NCBI GenBank assembly: GCA_963971405.1
Contig: OZ020491.1
Coordinates: forward strand, 21,632,855 to 21,696,854
Origin: Psococerastis gibbosa
Taxonomy: Eukaryota; Arthropoda; Insecta; Psocodea; Psocidae
DNA length: 64,000 nt
Reading direction: 5' to 3'
The translations under genes were made by a program, and so were the position numbers. Shown here in pieces: positions 10,101 to 19,259 of this stretch. The notes beneath the pieces are model-generated. The model was not told the origin of the DNA, did not search any database, and was given only the letters and a program-made list of their open reading frames with translations. Position 1 is the first letter of the stretch, and every line of letters starts with the position of its first letter.

Positions 10101-13100
10101 ACTTACGGTCAAAATAGAAATATAAAAAACGATCAATATTATAATTAAGGCTCTGATTGAGCCGTAGTCAATGTAAATGTACATTTTAGAATATAAAATT
10201 AAATATTTACAGATGCTGGTCCAGTATAAAATATTTAAGAAATGTTAGTTTAAAAATACAAAATGGAGTTGAACAATTTAAGAATACTATATATAAATTA
10301 ACAAATTAAAATAACAGCAACAGTAAGTACATATAGGTTAAAATACCATTTAACATAATAAAATAACAGCAACAGTAAGTACGGTACATATAGGTTAAAA
10401 TACTATTTAAACATCTTAGCAGTGCAAATATAGCCTAATATAATTATTGGAATAGTAGCATTTTTAATGTTAAGTCATCACAGCCCGCTACGTATTCTTT
10501 CATTAATTTATAGTATTGCTTGTTTGGATTTCTTATAGATTTGAGGCCAGTTGGTAACGCATTAAATAATTTGCAAGCTATAAAATTTGGAGCATGCTCG
10601 TAAATAGTTTTCAATGCAGGTTGAGTATATATGTTATGCGATAGACGATGTCTTGTATTTATATGGTGTCTTTGCATTGAACTAACAATCAATTCGCCAT
10701 CAGCGAATGAACTATTAGGGGAATTTATTAGGTAATGTAAAAATAATTTTTAACCTTTAGGTCTAGATATCTTAAAATCTTATGGGTTCATGACTTATAT
10801 ACGAGTAATAATGCAATCATTTTAATGTAAATAAATCGCTTTTAGTTAAGCTATTTTCTATTATAATCCAGCTTCACTTTCCAGTAAAACTACTTTGTTT
10901 CGACTTGTCTCTAGATTTTGGCAAACTTCACAGATTCCAACTTTTCAGGAAGTTTGCAGCTATAGGAATAGGAAAATATATTTTCCTTTGGATCACACAA
11001 GTCGTTTAGCTATACCTATTTGAGGGAGGAACCACCAAGACACGGCCGTAGTCAGAATTGGGGGGGGGGGATCCATCTGAAGTCACCAAAGGTGAGATAG
11101 CCTCAATATATTTAAAACTCCATTCCATTTAGTGTACGCTGCAATTATTTCGTGGGGGAGGGGGGCGTCGCGAATTTTTTTAAAGAAGAAAACTACGCAC
11201 TCGAAACTGAATTTTAGTACATGATCGTGTGATTGTGCGGTCGCGAATTCGGTGGCAAGGTGGTAGAGTGCTTGTACTTGTGCGAGTATCATCACACCTT
11301 GCGGTCGGAGACGTGTCGCAACTCGACACAAGTACCTATTAGGTGACTTAGTGAGGTGATTGAAGAGGTTAATTGGATACATTCAATAACTTGTTTGTAA
11401 AACCCCCTCCCCCGATAATCTTTCCATACTACGTGGGAACCACCCTAAAAGATGAAGAACTGCTAAGGCTGGTAAAATTGTTTCTTCCTTGTGACTTTTC
11501 GTAACGACTTTTATCTCCGTTGCAGGGCCGATCCTATCAAGCGCACCATGGAGTTCCATCTAACTTTACCCTCATATTCCATCATCGGTCACTACAGTGT
11601 CAACGGCAAGGTCATGCTGCTGCCTATCAAAGGAGACGGACAAAGCAACATCACTCTATGTGAGCACAACTTCTGTTTTTATATATAGTCAAAAGGCAGG
11701 ACTTATATTTTACTCAAAAGCATCGATCATATCATCTCGACGGAAAGGTCATGCTGTTGCCTATTAAAGGCGACGGACAAAGCAACATCACTCTATGTGA
11801 GCACAACTTCTGTTTTTATATGTAGTCAAAAGGCAGGACTTATATTTTACTCAAAAGCATCGATCATATAACCTCGACGGAAAGGTCATGCTGTTGCCTA
11901 TTAAAGGCGACGGACAAAGCAACATCACTCTATGTGAGCACAACTTCTGTTTTTATATGTAGTCAAAAGGCAGGACTTATATTTTACTCAAAAGCATCGA
12001 TCATATAACCTCGACGGAAAGGTCATGCTGTTGCCTATTAAAGGCGACGGACAAAGCAACATCACTCTATGTGAGCACAACTTCTGTTTTTATATGTAGT
12101 CAAAAGGCAGGACTTATATTTTACTCAAAAGCATCGATCATATAACCTCGACGGAAAGGTCATGCTGTTGCCTATTAAAGGCGACGGACAAAGCAACATC
12201 ACTCTATGTGAGCACAACTTCTGTTTTTATATGTAGTCAAAAGGCAGGACTTATATTTTACTCAAAAGCATCGATCATATAACCTCGACGGAAAGGTCCT
12301 GCTGTAGCCTATTAAAGGCGACGGAGAAAGCAACATCACTCTATTTGAGCACAACTTCTGTTTTTATATATAGTCAAAAGGCAGGACGTATATTTTACTC
12401 AAAAGGATCGATCATATAACCTCGACGGAAAGGTCTCGATATCAATGGGTAGGGAACAGCTATATCACTGCTCTGTATTGTATATGCTAACGTAAGCGAT
12501 ACAATATTGTTGTTACGTAATATAGGACACATGGACTGCAGGGGCGAAGTAATGAACTAGTTTTGCATAGAAATCCAAAATTCCGGATGTAGACGTACAT
12601 TTACCAAAAGAAAGAACACACTATAGTTCTGATTTTTGAATATTAGGACATAATCTGATTGGTTGAACGGAAGTACATTCTTTAACGGAAGAGGTCCATT
12701 TAAAAATTCCTTAAGTGGATAAATAATAATGGAAGGCTTCACACATTTATTCTGAGCTATTTATGTATATTCCGCACTTTTTAAAATTTCAAAATGAAGC
12801 TGTGACTTTGGTGGCTACGTACTATACCCGAGCACAGTAGGATGACATTTGGAACACTGTGTTATTCAAAAACTTGCAACAGTGGAACACCGAGCTTATT
12901 CGGTTTTGACTAGTGTCAAAAATGTCATTCTGTCGTTGTCGGGTCCTAGTTCCTATGGTCCAAAACAGGTAGCAAACATTTTTAGTATGTCTTTAATGTC
13001 TGCTAAAACGTCAATACCACATTTATCATTGACCATTGACGTATGTGGAAACCCCGCCTAAGTTACAAAAATATTTTCTCATGCAGACACACAAAACAGA

Positions 13101-15529
13101 TACACAGTATTTAAAAAATAGTCTTGTTTGTTGCGGGTAATAATTAAACACCAATTTTCAAATTATAGAAATGATAATTTACACTATATACATGGGTTAA
13201 TAAAATTGTAGGAGAAATTCGCCCATATGGAAAATAAAAGAAATTTCTTTCTTTCTTACTTATACACTAGAATATACCCAGGCCCGATTTGCCCCCAGCC
13301 AGGCTCCATTGGGGGCCCACCGACAATAGAAATAAAAGTTAAGGGCAAACCGGAGTCGCCGATATTCCATTTTCTGTTCAAACTTCAGTTTCTCATTAAA
13401 TATGGAATCGCAGAACAATGAAAAAATGCTGAATGGAAAGAAGAATTTTTTCTCCTAATTTTGATGTATAGTATGTGGCCTTACCTAACCCCAATTCGCC
13501 ACAGTTGATGAACTCCTTCAGCTTGAACTCCTGAGTGACCGTTATTTTTTGCGTATCAAGTTCACTAACTATAGCCAATCGGTATTGATGATTGCAACAT
13601 ACTATATATCAAAATTAGGAGAAAAGATTATTAATTCCATTCAGCATTTTTTCATTGTTCTGCGTTGCATATTTCATGAGAAATCAAAGTTTGCACAGAA
13701 ATGGAATATTGGCAACACCGGTTTGCCCTTAAATGATATTAATTTTCCGGTAGATGACCTTGATGTAACATGGAAACTATATGGGGAACAAGACGTTCGT
13801 GGAGGAGTCGACTACATGAAACTAAAAAGCCTGGAAGCCAAGATTCAGCCGAAACTCATGAAGGTCCACTTCGAAAATCTCTTCAGTGGAAACAAACTTC
13901 TTGGTATGTTCAACAAACTCAGTTAAAAGTTAAAAGATTCCTTTTCCCGCGCAAAATAGCCTACCGGCATAACATTACTTTGGAACAATCGAAGGGGCAA
14001 TGCCTTATGAGTGTTAACAACAAATATCTCACGAAATAGCAATCGTGGAGCTTTCAAAAATATCAGATCATTTCTGATTCAGAACAAACAGAAGACCTAA
14101 CCAGATCTGTCTTTACTTATGGGGGGCTCTAGAGTTCTATATAGGAGTGGTGGGGCAATCACTTCCCCCAAAAATATATTTTAAATTTCTCAGGCCAGCA
14201 CCAGTTCCAGGTAGCCTCAGGATTAAGATAAGATAAGTCTATATTGCACCTATTTTCAATACAATAGCGTATATAATAAATAATAAATGTTAATTAATTA
14301 ATTAATTAAAAAAAAAACATTTTGCGCTCTCAAATAGTAATAGTTTCTTTATTGCACTAGGCTCCCCTAGCGGAGTTAGGGCCTTCGGGCCCTTTCTTAC
14401 ACTCAACTAGGGGGCTAGTTAATTAGTGTTACAAAGCTATAAATACAAAAACAATTGCAAATACCCAAAAAATTATAAAACTCGTTCACACATTCATTCA
14501 CACATGGAGAGCGAAACCATGTCAGATCTTGGCGAATCTAGTGTATTAGCCTAATTAGATGCACCCGATAGCGAACTTTGAAAATTGGACGAGAGGGAGA
14601 TTCTTTTATGTGGGTGGGGAGAGAGTTCCATAGGAGAACTGACGAGACGAGGAAGGAGGCATGAAAGGTTTGGGTTAAATGAGTAGGTATAACGAGAAGA
14701 TCGTCCCTTCGAGTATTGTAGTGACGGTTTGACAGAGGCTGAAAACAAGGACCGAAAGTATGAAGGAGCAAAGCCATTGAGGAGATAAATGCCCCATCTC
14801 TCTTAAATAAAACGCTAGTTCTGAGGAGGCTGCCTCTTCATTCAAATCAAATATATATTTATTCCAATTTTGCAACAATACAAAGTATACATAAAATGAT
14901 AAATTGTACCACTAAAATTAAATTAAGCTATATTACATTAAAATTTTTACGAGGAATTAACCAGCCCAACTGTGTTTCCACGTGCTAGGGCCGGTGCAGT
15001 GTTTCAATTTAATTCAGATTTGTTATGAAATTCAATGTAATGAGCTTTTTGAGATTATTATTCCCCATTTCACCATAATAATCGATATATCTCCATATAC
15101 GAGTACCTAGGTAGTGTAGAGGTAAGGATACTATCTTTCACCAGAAAAGCTGTTGGTTCGAGTCTCACACTTGCTACATTTTCTAGCCATGATTCAGAGA
15201 CCATGCAAAGCAAGCGGTCCCATGCCTTCCTAGTTGACTCTAAGAGAGGGGCATTTTGCAGGTTTGTTAAGTAATGAACAAAACTGTCTAACATAAATTT
15301 AAACCCTTGCTGGCCGTGCATGCGTTAATTTTAATTAACTTTGATGAGACTTTTATTTTATGCTTTTTTTATAGGAGATACGATGAACAACCTTTTAAAT
15401 GACCAGTGGAAAGAAGTTTTCCGGAAAATTCAACCCCCGCTTGAGAAGTCTTATTCAAAACTCATGCTGAAATTCGCTACAAAAATATTTTCTAAAACAC
15501 CTTACAATGAGATTTTTTCTGATAACTAA
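7090..15529 (+). CDS. Takeout/JHBP-family secreted lipid-binding protein (6 exons)
   Basis: Spliced gene; coding exons 7090-7183, 8768-8860, 9747-9888, 11526-11659, 13754-13913 (true donor at 13904, so exon ends 13903) and 15375-15529. All junctions are GT-AG, the phases agree, and the total is about 255 residues, the usual takeout length. Seen: a hydrophobic N-terminal signal peptide (about residues 9-29), two N-terminal cysteines in TICKAKDPELEKC, the family patterns PEFDIKPVDPM, NGKVMLLPIKGDG, NITLYDLDVTWKLYG and VHFENLFSGNKLLGDTMN, and the typical C-terminal end KIFSKTPYNEIF. Family knowledge: such proteins form an elongated hydrophobic tube that binds lipids or hormones and are secreted; several take part in feeding, circadian or mating physiology. 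The ligand here is unknown. Odd: part of exon 1 and part of exon 4 are duplicated inside the gene. Confidence 0.93.
7155..7376 (+). repeat. Duplicated segment copy 1 (exon 1 end, donor, intron start)
   Basis: Runs from TTATCGAATGTAGC in exon 1 to GATTA in the intron. It is repeated at 7758-7996 with small differences, and the two copies are separated only by a composite MITE. Confidence 0.88.
7377..7757. mobile_element. Composite Tourist-like MITE, TSD TTA
   Basis: Long terminal inverted repeats (GGCGCCCATTCCATTGAC... and its complement GGAATGGGCACC), flanked by TTA at 7374-7376 and 7758-7760. A second MITE (7449-7686, ends GGTAGCGTTTCC / GGAAACGCCACC) sits in its centre. The TWA target and GC-rich ends fit the PIF/Harbinger (Tourist) group. 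Confidence 0.85.
7758..7996 (+). repeat. Duplicated segment copy 2
   Basis: Copy of the end of exon 1 with its splice donor (TTAAGTGAGTATACC) and following intron. It has about 30 extra bases near 7847-7875. A second usable-looking donor is therefore present in intron 1. Confidence 0.88.
8768..8860 (+). CDS. JHBP-like gene exon 2
   Basis: Acceptor TTTTCAG before 8768 and donor GTGGGT at 8861. It encodes DYTTICKAKDPELEKC and the following helix, including the two cysteines that form the conserved N-terminal disulfide in this family. Phase 1 at both ends. Confidence 0.9.
8990..9291. mobile_element. MITEs of the CTGCAGCCTGATC family (partial plus full)
   Basis: Full element 9104-9290 with ends CAGCAGCCTGATCATGGCGA / GCCATGACCAGGCTGCAGC; a left-half copy abuts it from 8996. 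A more diverged copy may extend to 9430. Confidence 0.78.
9747..9888 (+). CDS. JHBP-like gene exon 3
   Basis: Acceptor TTTACTAG and donor GTAAGT (9889). It encodes the IPEFDIKPVDPM region, the hallmark start of the first beta sheet in takeout proteins, and the following VLSNSTHRGLAQAKIYRA. Phase 1 in, phase 2 out. Confidence 0.9.
10444..10700 (-). pseudogene. Non-LTR retrotransposon 3' coding stub
   Basis: Minus-strand frame with RHHINTRHRLSHNIYTQPAL and NFIACKLFNALPTGLKSIRN, the conserved C-terminal tail of LINE polymerases (Asn-Thr-Arg ... hydrophobic-Phe/Tyr-Asn-x-Leu-Pro). The 3' UTR probably runs to about 9960. Confidence 0.65.
11225..11392 (-). repeat. Family-E repeat
   Basis: GTGGCAAGGTGGTAGAGTGC, TCGGAGACGTGTCGCAACTC and GGATACATTCAATAACTTG. 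The A/B-box-like spacing hints at a tRNA origin. Confidence 0.6.
11526..11659 (+). CDS. JHBP-like gene exon 4
   Basis: Acceptor TTGCAG and donor GTGAGC at 11660. It encodes ADPIKRTMEFHLTLPSYSII and HYSVNGKVMLLPIKGDGQSN. Its last 49 bases, the donor and 88 bases of intron are the first unit of a 137-bp tandem array running downstream. Splicing at any later donor would run into a stop codon (TAG at 11686), so the first donor is the functional choice. Confidence 0.9.
11611..12432 (+). repeat. 137-bp tandem array made of exon 4 end plus splice donor plus intron
   Basis: Six units start at 11611, 11748, 11885, 12022, 12159 and 12296. Each has 49 bases matching the end of exon 4, the donor GTGAGC, and 88 intron bases. 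Units 2-5 are almost identical to each other. Unit 6 has lost its donor (GT to TT) and gained a TAG. Confidence 0.95.
12965..13061. mobile_element. Partial Tourist-like MITE (right half)
   Basis: Matches the central hairpin and right end of the 2887-3028 element (GTAGCAAACATTTTTAGTAT to GGAAACCCCGCC); the left end is missing. Confidence 0.75.
13338..13733. mobile_element. Foldback element in JHBP intron 4 with captured exon-like fragment
   Basis: Left arm (AAGGGCAAACCGGAGTCGCC... to CCTAATTTTGATGTATAGTA) matches the complement of the right arm ending GGTTTGCCCTT. The centre is not palindromic and reads as a minus-strand exon (13485-13568). Confidence 0.7.
13485..13568 (-). pseudogene. Exon-like fragment carried in the foldback element
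   Basis: On the minus strand an 84-base open segment lies between TTGGCTATAG and GTAAGG, encoding SELDTQKITVTQEFKLKEF then INCGELGL. It has coding-like composition, unlike its AT-rich arms. The parent gene was not recognised. Confidence 0.4.
13754..13903 (+). CDS. JHBP-like gene exon 5
   Basis: The acceptor CCGGTAG joins the T left from exon 4 to give Tyr-Asp-Leu-Asp, matching the family pattern after NITL. It encodes VTWKLYGEQDVRGGVDYMKL through VHFENLFSGNKLLG. Donor GTATGT at 13904. The open frame visible upstream of 13754 is intron read-through inside a foldback repeat. Confidence 0.9.
14336..14412 (-). repeat. SINE-A tail fragment
   Basis: The minus-strand tail with the GAGTTAGGGC...GCCC hairpin only. 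Confidence 0.65.
14538..14830 (-). pseudogene. Non-LTR retrotransposon 3' coding stub
   Basis: Minus-strand RHYNTRRDDLLVIPTHLTQT and LLWNSLPTHIKES are the LINE C-terminal pattern (YNxR ... LWNSLP). In JHBP intron 5. Confidence 0.68.
15103..15262 (+). mobile_element. SINE-A 5' part
   Basis: Head GTAGTGTAGAGGTAAGGATA, B-box GGTTCGAGTCTC, body up to the AGTTGACTCTAAGAGAGGGG motif, in JHBP intron 5. Confidence 0.75.
15375..15529 (+). CDS. JHBP-like gene exon 6 (C-terminus)
   Basis: The acceptor TTTTTTATAG restores Gly-Asp-Thr-Met-Asn. It encodes the C-terminal helix (LLNDQWKEVFRKIQPPLEKS) and the family end KTPYNEIFSDN, followed by the stop codon TAA at 15527. Confidence 0.92.
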
Positions 15530-15593
15530 TCCCTTGTAATTTGGTCTAATTTATTAATTTATTTGTTGTTAATGTTGTTGTTAGTGTCTTTTA

Positions 15594-15599
15594 AATAAA
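15594..15599 (+). terminator. Polyadenylation signal of the JHBP-like gene
   Basis: A canonical AATAAA lies 65 bases past the stop codon, at the end of a T-rich stretch. It is the first AATAAA after the CDS. Confidence 0.6.
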
Positions 15600-15853
15600 A
15601 AATAATAATTACAAATATTAGTTTAATCCATTTTAGTCAGAACCTTACTTTCACGCGAGAAGCTACGAGCTCGTATGCATCAGCGGACTTTTTTCTAGCT
15701 CTTTGCCGCTTTTTGCAAACAACTCTCAAATTGTAGAAAACATTTAGTTCATACTCCATAGGCCTAAATTAGTCCTATTCCTCTGTTCCTGGATTGTTAT
15801 CCTTGCCTGTAACTGTATATTGTAGTATATAATAATATATATTTGTAATATAG

Positions 15854-16077
15854 TGAACCAGTAGAATCCGGGCTGATGGGCCGTGGTCGATATGAAAGTG
15901 AACTTCCAAACGTTTCGTCAACATCTGCGGTCGACATCTTAGCGAGAGCTACGGAGCCACCGATGTGCAACCTTCGAAGTCTACGCAGCGCCACTGAAGA
16001 TGTCGACCGCAGATGTTGGCGGAACGTTTGGAAGTTCATTTTCATATCGCCCATCAGTCCGAATTTTACTGGTTCAT
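15854..16077. mobile_element. Foldback element
   Basis: TGAACCAGTAGAATCCGGGC to the complementary right end; inner arms carry AACATCTGCGGTCGACATCT. The left end sequence recurs near 16540 (CAGTAGAATCCGGGATGA). Confidence 0.75.
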
Positions 16078-17939
16078 CATACTCCGGCCGTGAAAGCTTT
16101 TGCAGTTACATTATACTAGTATCGTACTGGGATAAAGCAGCATAAAAAAGAACTGTTTTCAAAAAAATTCTTAGTTGTCATGCTGACGGCAAATTAGACA
16201 GCAATAAATTTCAAGAACCACATTTAGAAGAGAAATGCCAGCTGCAGTTAAAATGTCTCGACAATTAAATGTTTCGGCGACAGACTGACTAGCCCATTTT
16301 CTTCAACAAAAATGTATTGTTTGTTCAGTTCATTCAACGACATTATTAAGTTTTTCCCATTATTTTATTCTTTTTTAGTATAAATTCTACCATTTTCGAA
16401 TCATTGACTAAACCGACGTAGGCGCCACCAGCTTTAGGAATAGGTGTGGCAAGAACATACCGTACTCGCAGGTTATGGCCACGCGCACATAAATAGGCTA
16501 TATATTTACAAAGGCTTTCACGGCCTCAGTTGCATGATGAATCAGTAGAATCCGGGATGAATTACTAAAGTTGGGGGGGGGGGGGGCAACTACCCCCCTG
16601 TATCCGTCCATGGGTCCAAAAACTTTAATGAGTCTTAACCTCGGACACAAAAATGTAAAGTATAGCTCTCAATTCTGTGCAATTAAACTTTGTACAAAAA
16701 ACGAGTACCGGTAGCTTGAATTCGCTCTTAACTTATTTGTTCATGCTCCATACAAAACTGTATAGGTTCCGACCCTGGCGACCAGATCTGTTCTCTAATT
16801 ATGACCTTGGGACAGGAGTCAACTTCCTACCTCCGGACTGAACACACGTCAGTAAGTACATTGCGGCACATATTCCTTTTTACGATCAAATAGCTCCCTA
16901 AACGGTTATTTCCGTTTCTACTCTCGTGTATATTACTAAATCATGCAATAAGGGTCTATTTAACAGTTTAACTAGTAATTTTACAATATCAATAATTAAT
17001 GCAGCCTATACGGCATATTTTTAAAATATTTCTGTAGCCGACACTGGGATAGAGCATTAAAATTTTTTGTCCATCTTCTTACTGAATAAAAAATTGCTAG
17101 ACGCAATAAAATCGACAGATGCAGCCAGCATGGCAATAGTTTTAGCTGCCCCTTTGGTTATCTTCTTAAATTTTTTGGCGGGAAAAAACTTTAGGTATAT
17201 AGGTATAGGAAGTGATGAAAAATTGTGGTTTTAGACATTTCATTTATTTATATATTTTTATTTCAATATCTTTTTTTCAATTACAAATGACAGTTACAGT
17301 TGATGAGCAACAGTACAACACTGAACCATTTCGTAACACGCTTCTTTCAAATATCGTTTGGTACCACACAGGAAAAAGTTGTAATATACAAGTCAAAAGT
17401 CATTTCCTCGTGGAAAATTCTATATACGATTGCTAAACTATATAGACTACTCAACAGACTTATTAATTGATTAATTAACATACGATTTTAGGATAGCCCT
17501 TAAACATCCTTGTTGAGGAACTACCCTCAGGCAGTTACACCTTAGCGAGACCCAAAGCCAGTGTCGGATTTACCACTATGCAACTGAGGCAAGTGTCTAA
17601 ATGTACGCGCGTGAAGTGTCCGCGTCCGCGCGCACATTAAATATTTTTTGTGTGCATTTTATGTAAAAAAAATATATACAGTATATTATTATTTTAACAT
17701 TTTACCTAGTTAAGGATATGAAAGTATACATCCGATAGTTATTAATGTCCGCGGCAAGGGCAGTGCCAATATCCGCACAAAGCCAAATCCGCCCCTGCCC
17801 AAAACCCGAGATTACCACGGAAACCGAGAAAAGATATTTTTAGATAAGATAGTAGAGACTGGAGACGAACTGGGTTACCGGTACAATGAATCCATATGAC
17901 TACAGAGCCGACGTGTGAATATCCAAAGGTTTGGACAGC
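16078..17939. other. Region between JHBP and FGGY genes, no gene seen
   Basis: A poly-G run near 16576 and the duplicated segment at 17036-17124; otherwise low-complexity AT-rich DNA. Confidence 0.45.
17036..17124 (+). repeat. Copy of the segment before FGGY exon 1
   Basis: GTCCATCTTCTTACTGAATA ... CGACAGATGCAG matches 18886-18978 at most positions. Confidence 0.75.
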
Positions 17940-18111
17940 TGCAGCCTGATCGAGGCGATTATAATACTGGGGTTAAATAAATACCCTAGGATTATAACTG
18001 TAAACAAACAAATTTTGAATAGCACTTTCCATTATAAAATTATCTTGTTTACATTTTTATTACCAGGGGATTAAATAAATACCGGTATTATAATCGCCTC
18101 GATCAGGCTGC
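17940..18111. mobile_element. MITE of the CTGCAGCCTGATC family
   Basis: GCAGCCTGATCGAGGCGATT and its complement bound a 170-base hairpin with TAAATAAATACC...CCAGGGGATTAAATAAA. Confidence 0.8.
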
Positions 18112-18329
18112 AGGAGCTATGAATCCTGGCGTCACGCCGTGCAACGAATATTATCTGTGAAGTTTGACTTGGTAAAAATAAAACATTTTTGGGCTTCTGT
18201 TTCTGAATAGCTTAAATTACGCGGGATCCTTTTAAGAGCAATTCGGACAACCCCATCCCTACTAGTTTTTGGTGGTACCAAGTTGAAATTTACAAGAAAT
18301 ATTCATTGTCGAGCATTAAATCAAGTCAA

Positions 18330-18530
18330 GACATGTAGCGTAGTGGTACGGACTCTGACTTTCACCCGAAAGGTTGTTGGTTCGAGTCCCACACTGGCTA
18401 CATTTGCTTCGGAGGGCATGTAAAGTTGGCGGTCCCGGGCCTTCCTAGTAGAGTGTAAGATAGGGCTTTATAGCCCTAACTCCGCTAGGTGGCTTAGCAA
18501 TATAAACAACAAAAATTCCTTATTTAAATC
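18330..18530 (+). mobile_element. SINE-A, near full length
   Basis: Best intact copy: ACATGTAGCGTAGTGGTACG, GGTTGTTGGTTCGAGTCCCA, the GGGCTTTATAGCCCTAACTC hairpin and tail AATATAAACAACAAAAATTC. The tRNA-like A and B boxes are RNA polymerase III promoters. Confidence 0.88.
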
Positions 18531-18584
18531 GTTCGATAATGGCCCATTTAACATTTTCACGGGTAGTTTTACAATAAATAAATA

Positions 18585-18665
18585 AATAATGACTTTATTT
18601 TTGGCTGAAACCACCCTAGTGGAGTTAGGGCCATAAAGCACTCTCTTACACTCAACTAGAGGTCA
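18585..18665 (-). repeat. SINE-A tail fragment
   Basis: Tail hairpin GGAGTTAGGGCCATAAAGC on the minus strand, 55 bases after a + strand copy. Confidence 0.65.
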
Positions 18666-18885
18666 GAAATAAACTCAGTAAGATTACAATTTACGGTACA
18701 TTTCTCTCCAATTACTATTAGGTACCTTAAAACTAAATAAGGACTCACTCACTCACACACACAAGCATGGGGTGGTTCGAATAAATCCTAGCCTACGATA
18801 TTATATTTGAAATAACTACAATACCTATAGTATATTCAATACAGTCAGTGCCGTACATTATAAAAAGATTGTTGAGTCTTAGCAG

Positions 18886-18978
18886 GAGCCGACCCTGGGA
18901 TGTAGCATTACATTTTTTGTCCATCTTCTTACTCAGTGACAAATTGCTAGACGCATGCTACAAGCTCGACAGATGCAG
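18886..18978 (+). repeat. Segment just upstream of FGGY exon 1, duplicated at 17036
   Basis: GTCCATCTTCTTACTCAGTG ... TCGACAGATGCAG; ends 33 bases before the start codon. Confidence 0.75.
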
Positions 18979-19011
18979 TCTTTACCACCGATTTCCTCAT
19001 TCTATTTCAGA

Positions 19012-19188
19012 ATGGATTACTTCCTGGGCGTAGATGTAGGCACGGGCAGTGTAAGAGCCGCGCTTGTCCAAAAAGACGGGAAAGTGGTAGCGTCTGAGGC
19101 GCACCCCATAGCAACATGGAATGAGCGCACGGACTACTTCGAACAAAGTTCAGACGATATTTGGAATGCTATTTGTAAAGTTGTCAAG
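19012..19188 (+). CDS. FGGY: FGGY exon 1
   Basis: ATG at 19012, two bases after a good acceptor (TCTATTTCAG), which suggests an upstream 5' UTR exon. It encodes the [17 protein letters not shown] motif. Donor GTATAC at 19189, phase 0. A TAG trinucleotide repeat starts 13 bases into the intron. Confidence 0.88.
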
Positions 19189-19203
19189 GTATACAGATGA
19201 ACT

Positions 19204-19259
<56 letters not shown>

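Noticed and set aside
13549-13926. 125-codon open frame overlapping JHBP exon 5
   Set aside because: Only 13754-13903 is exon. The upstream part is the arm of a foldback repeat, and the downstream part reads into the intron.
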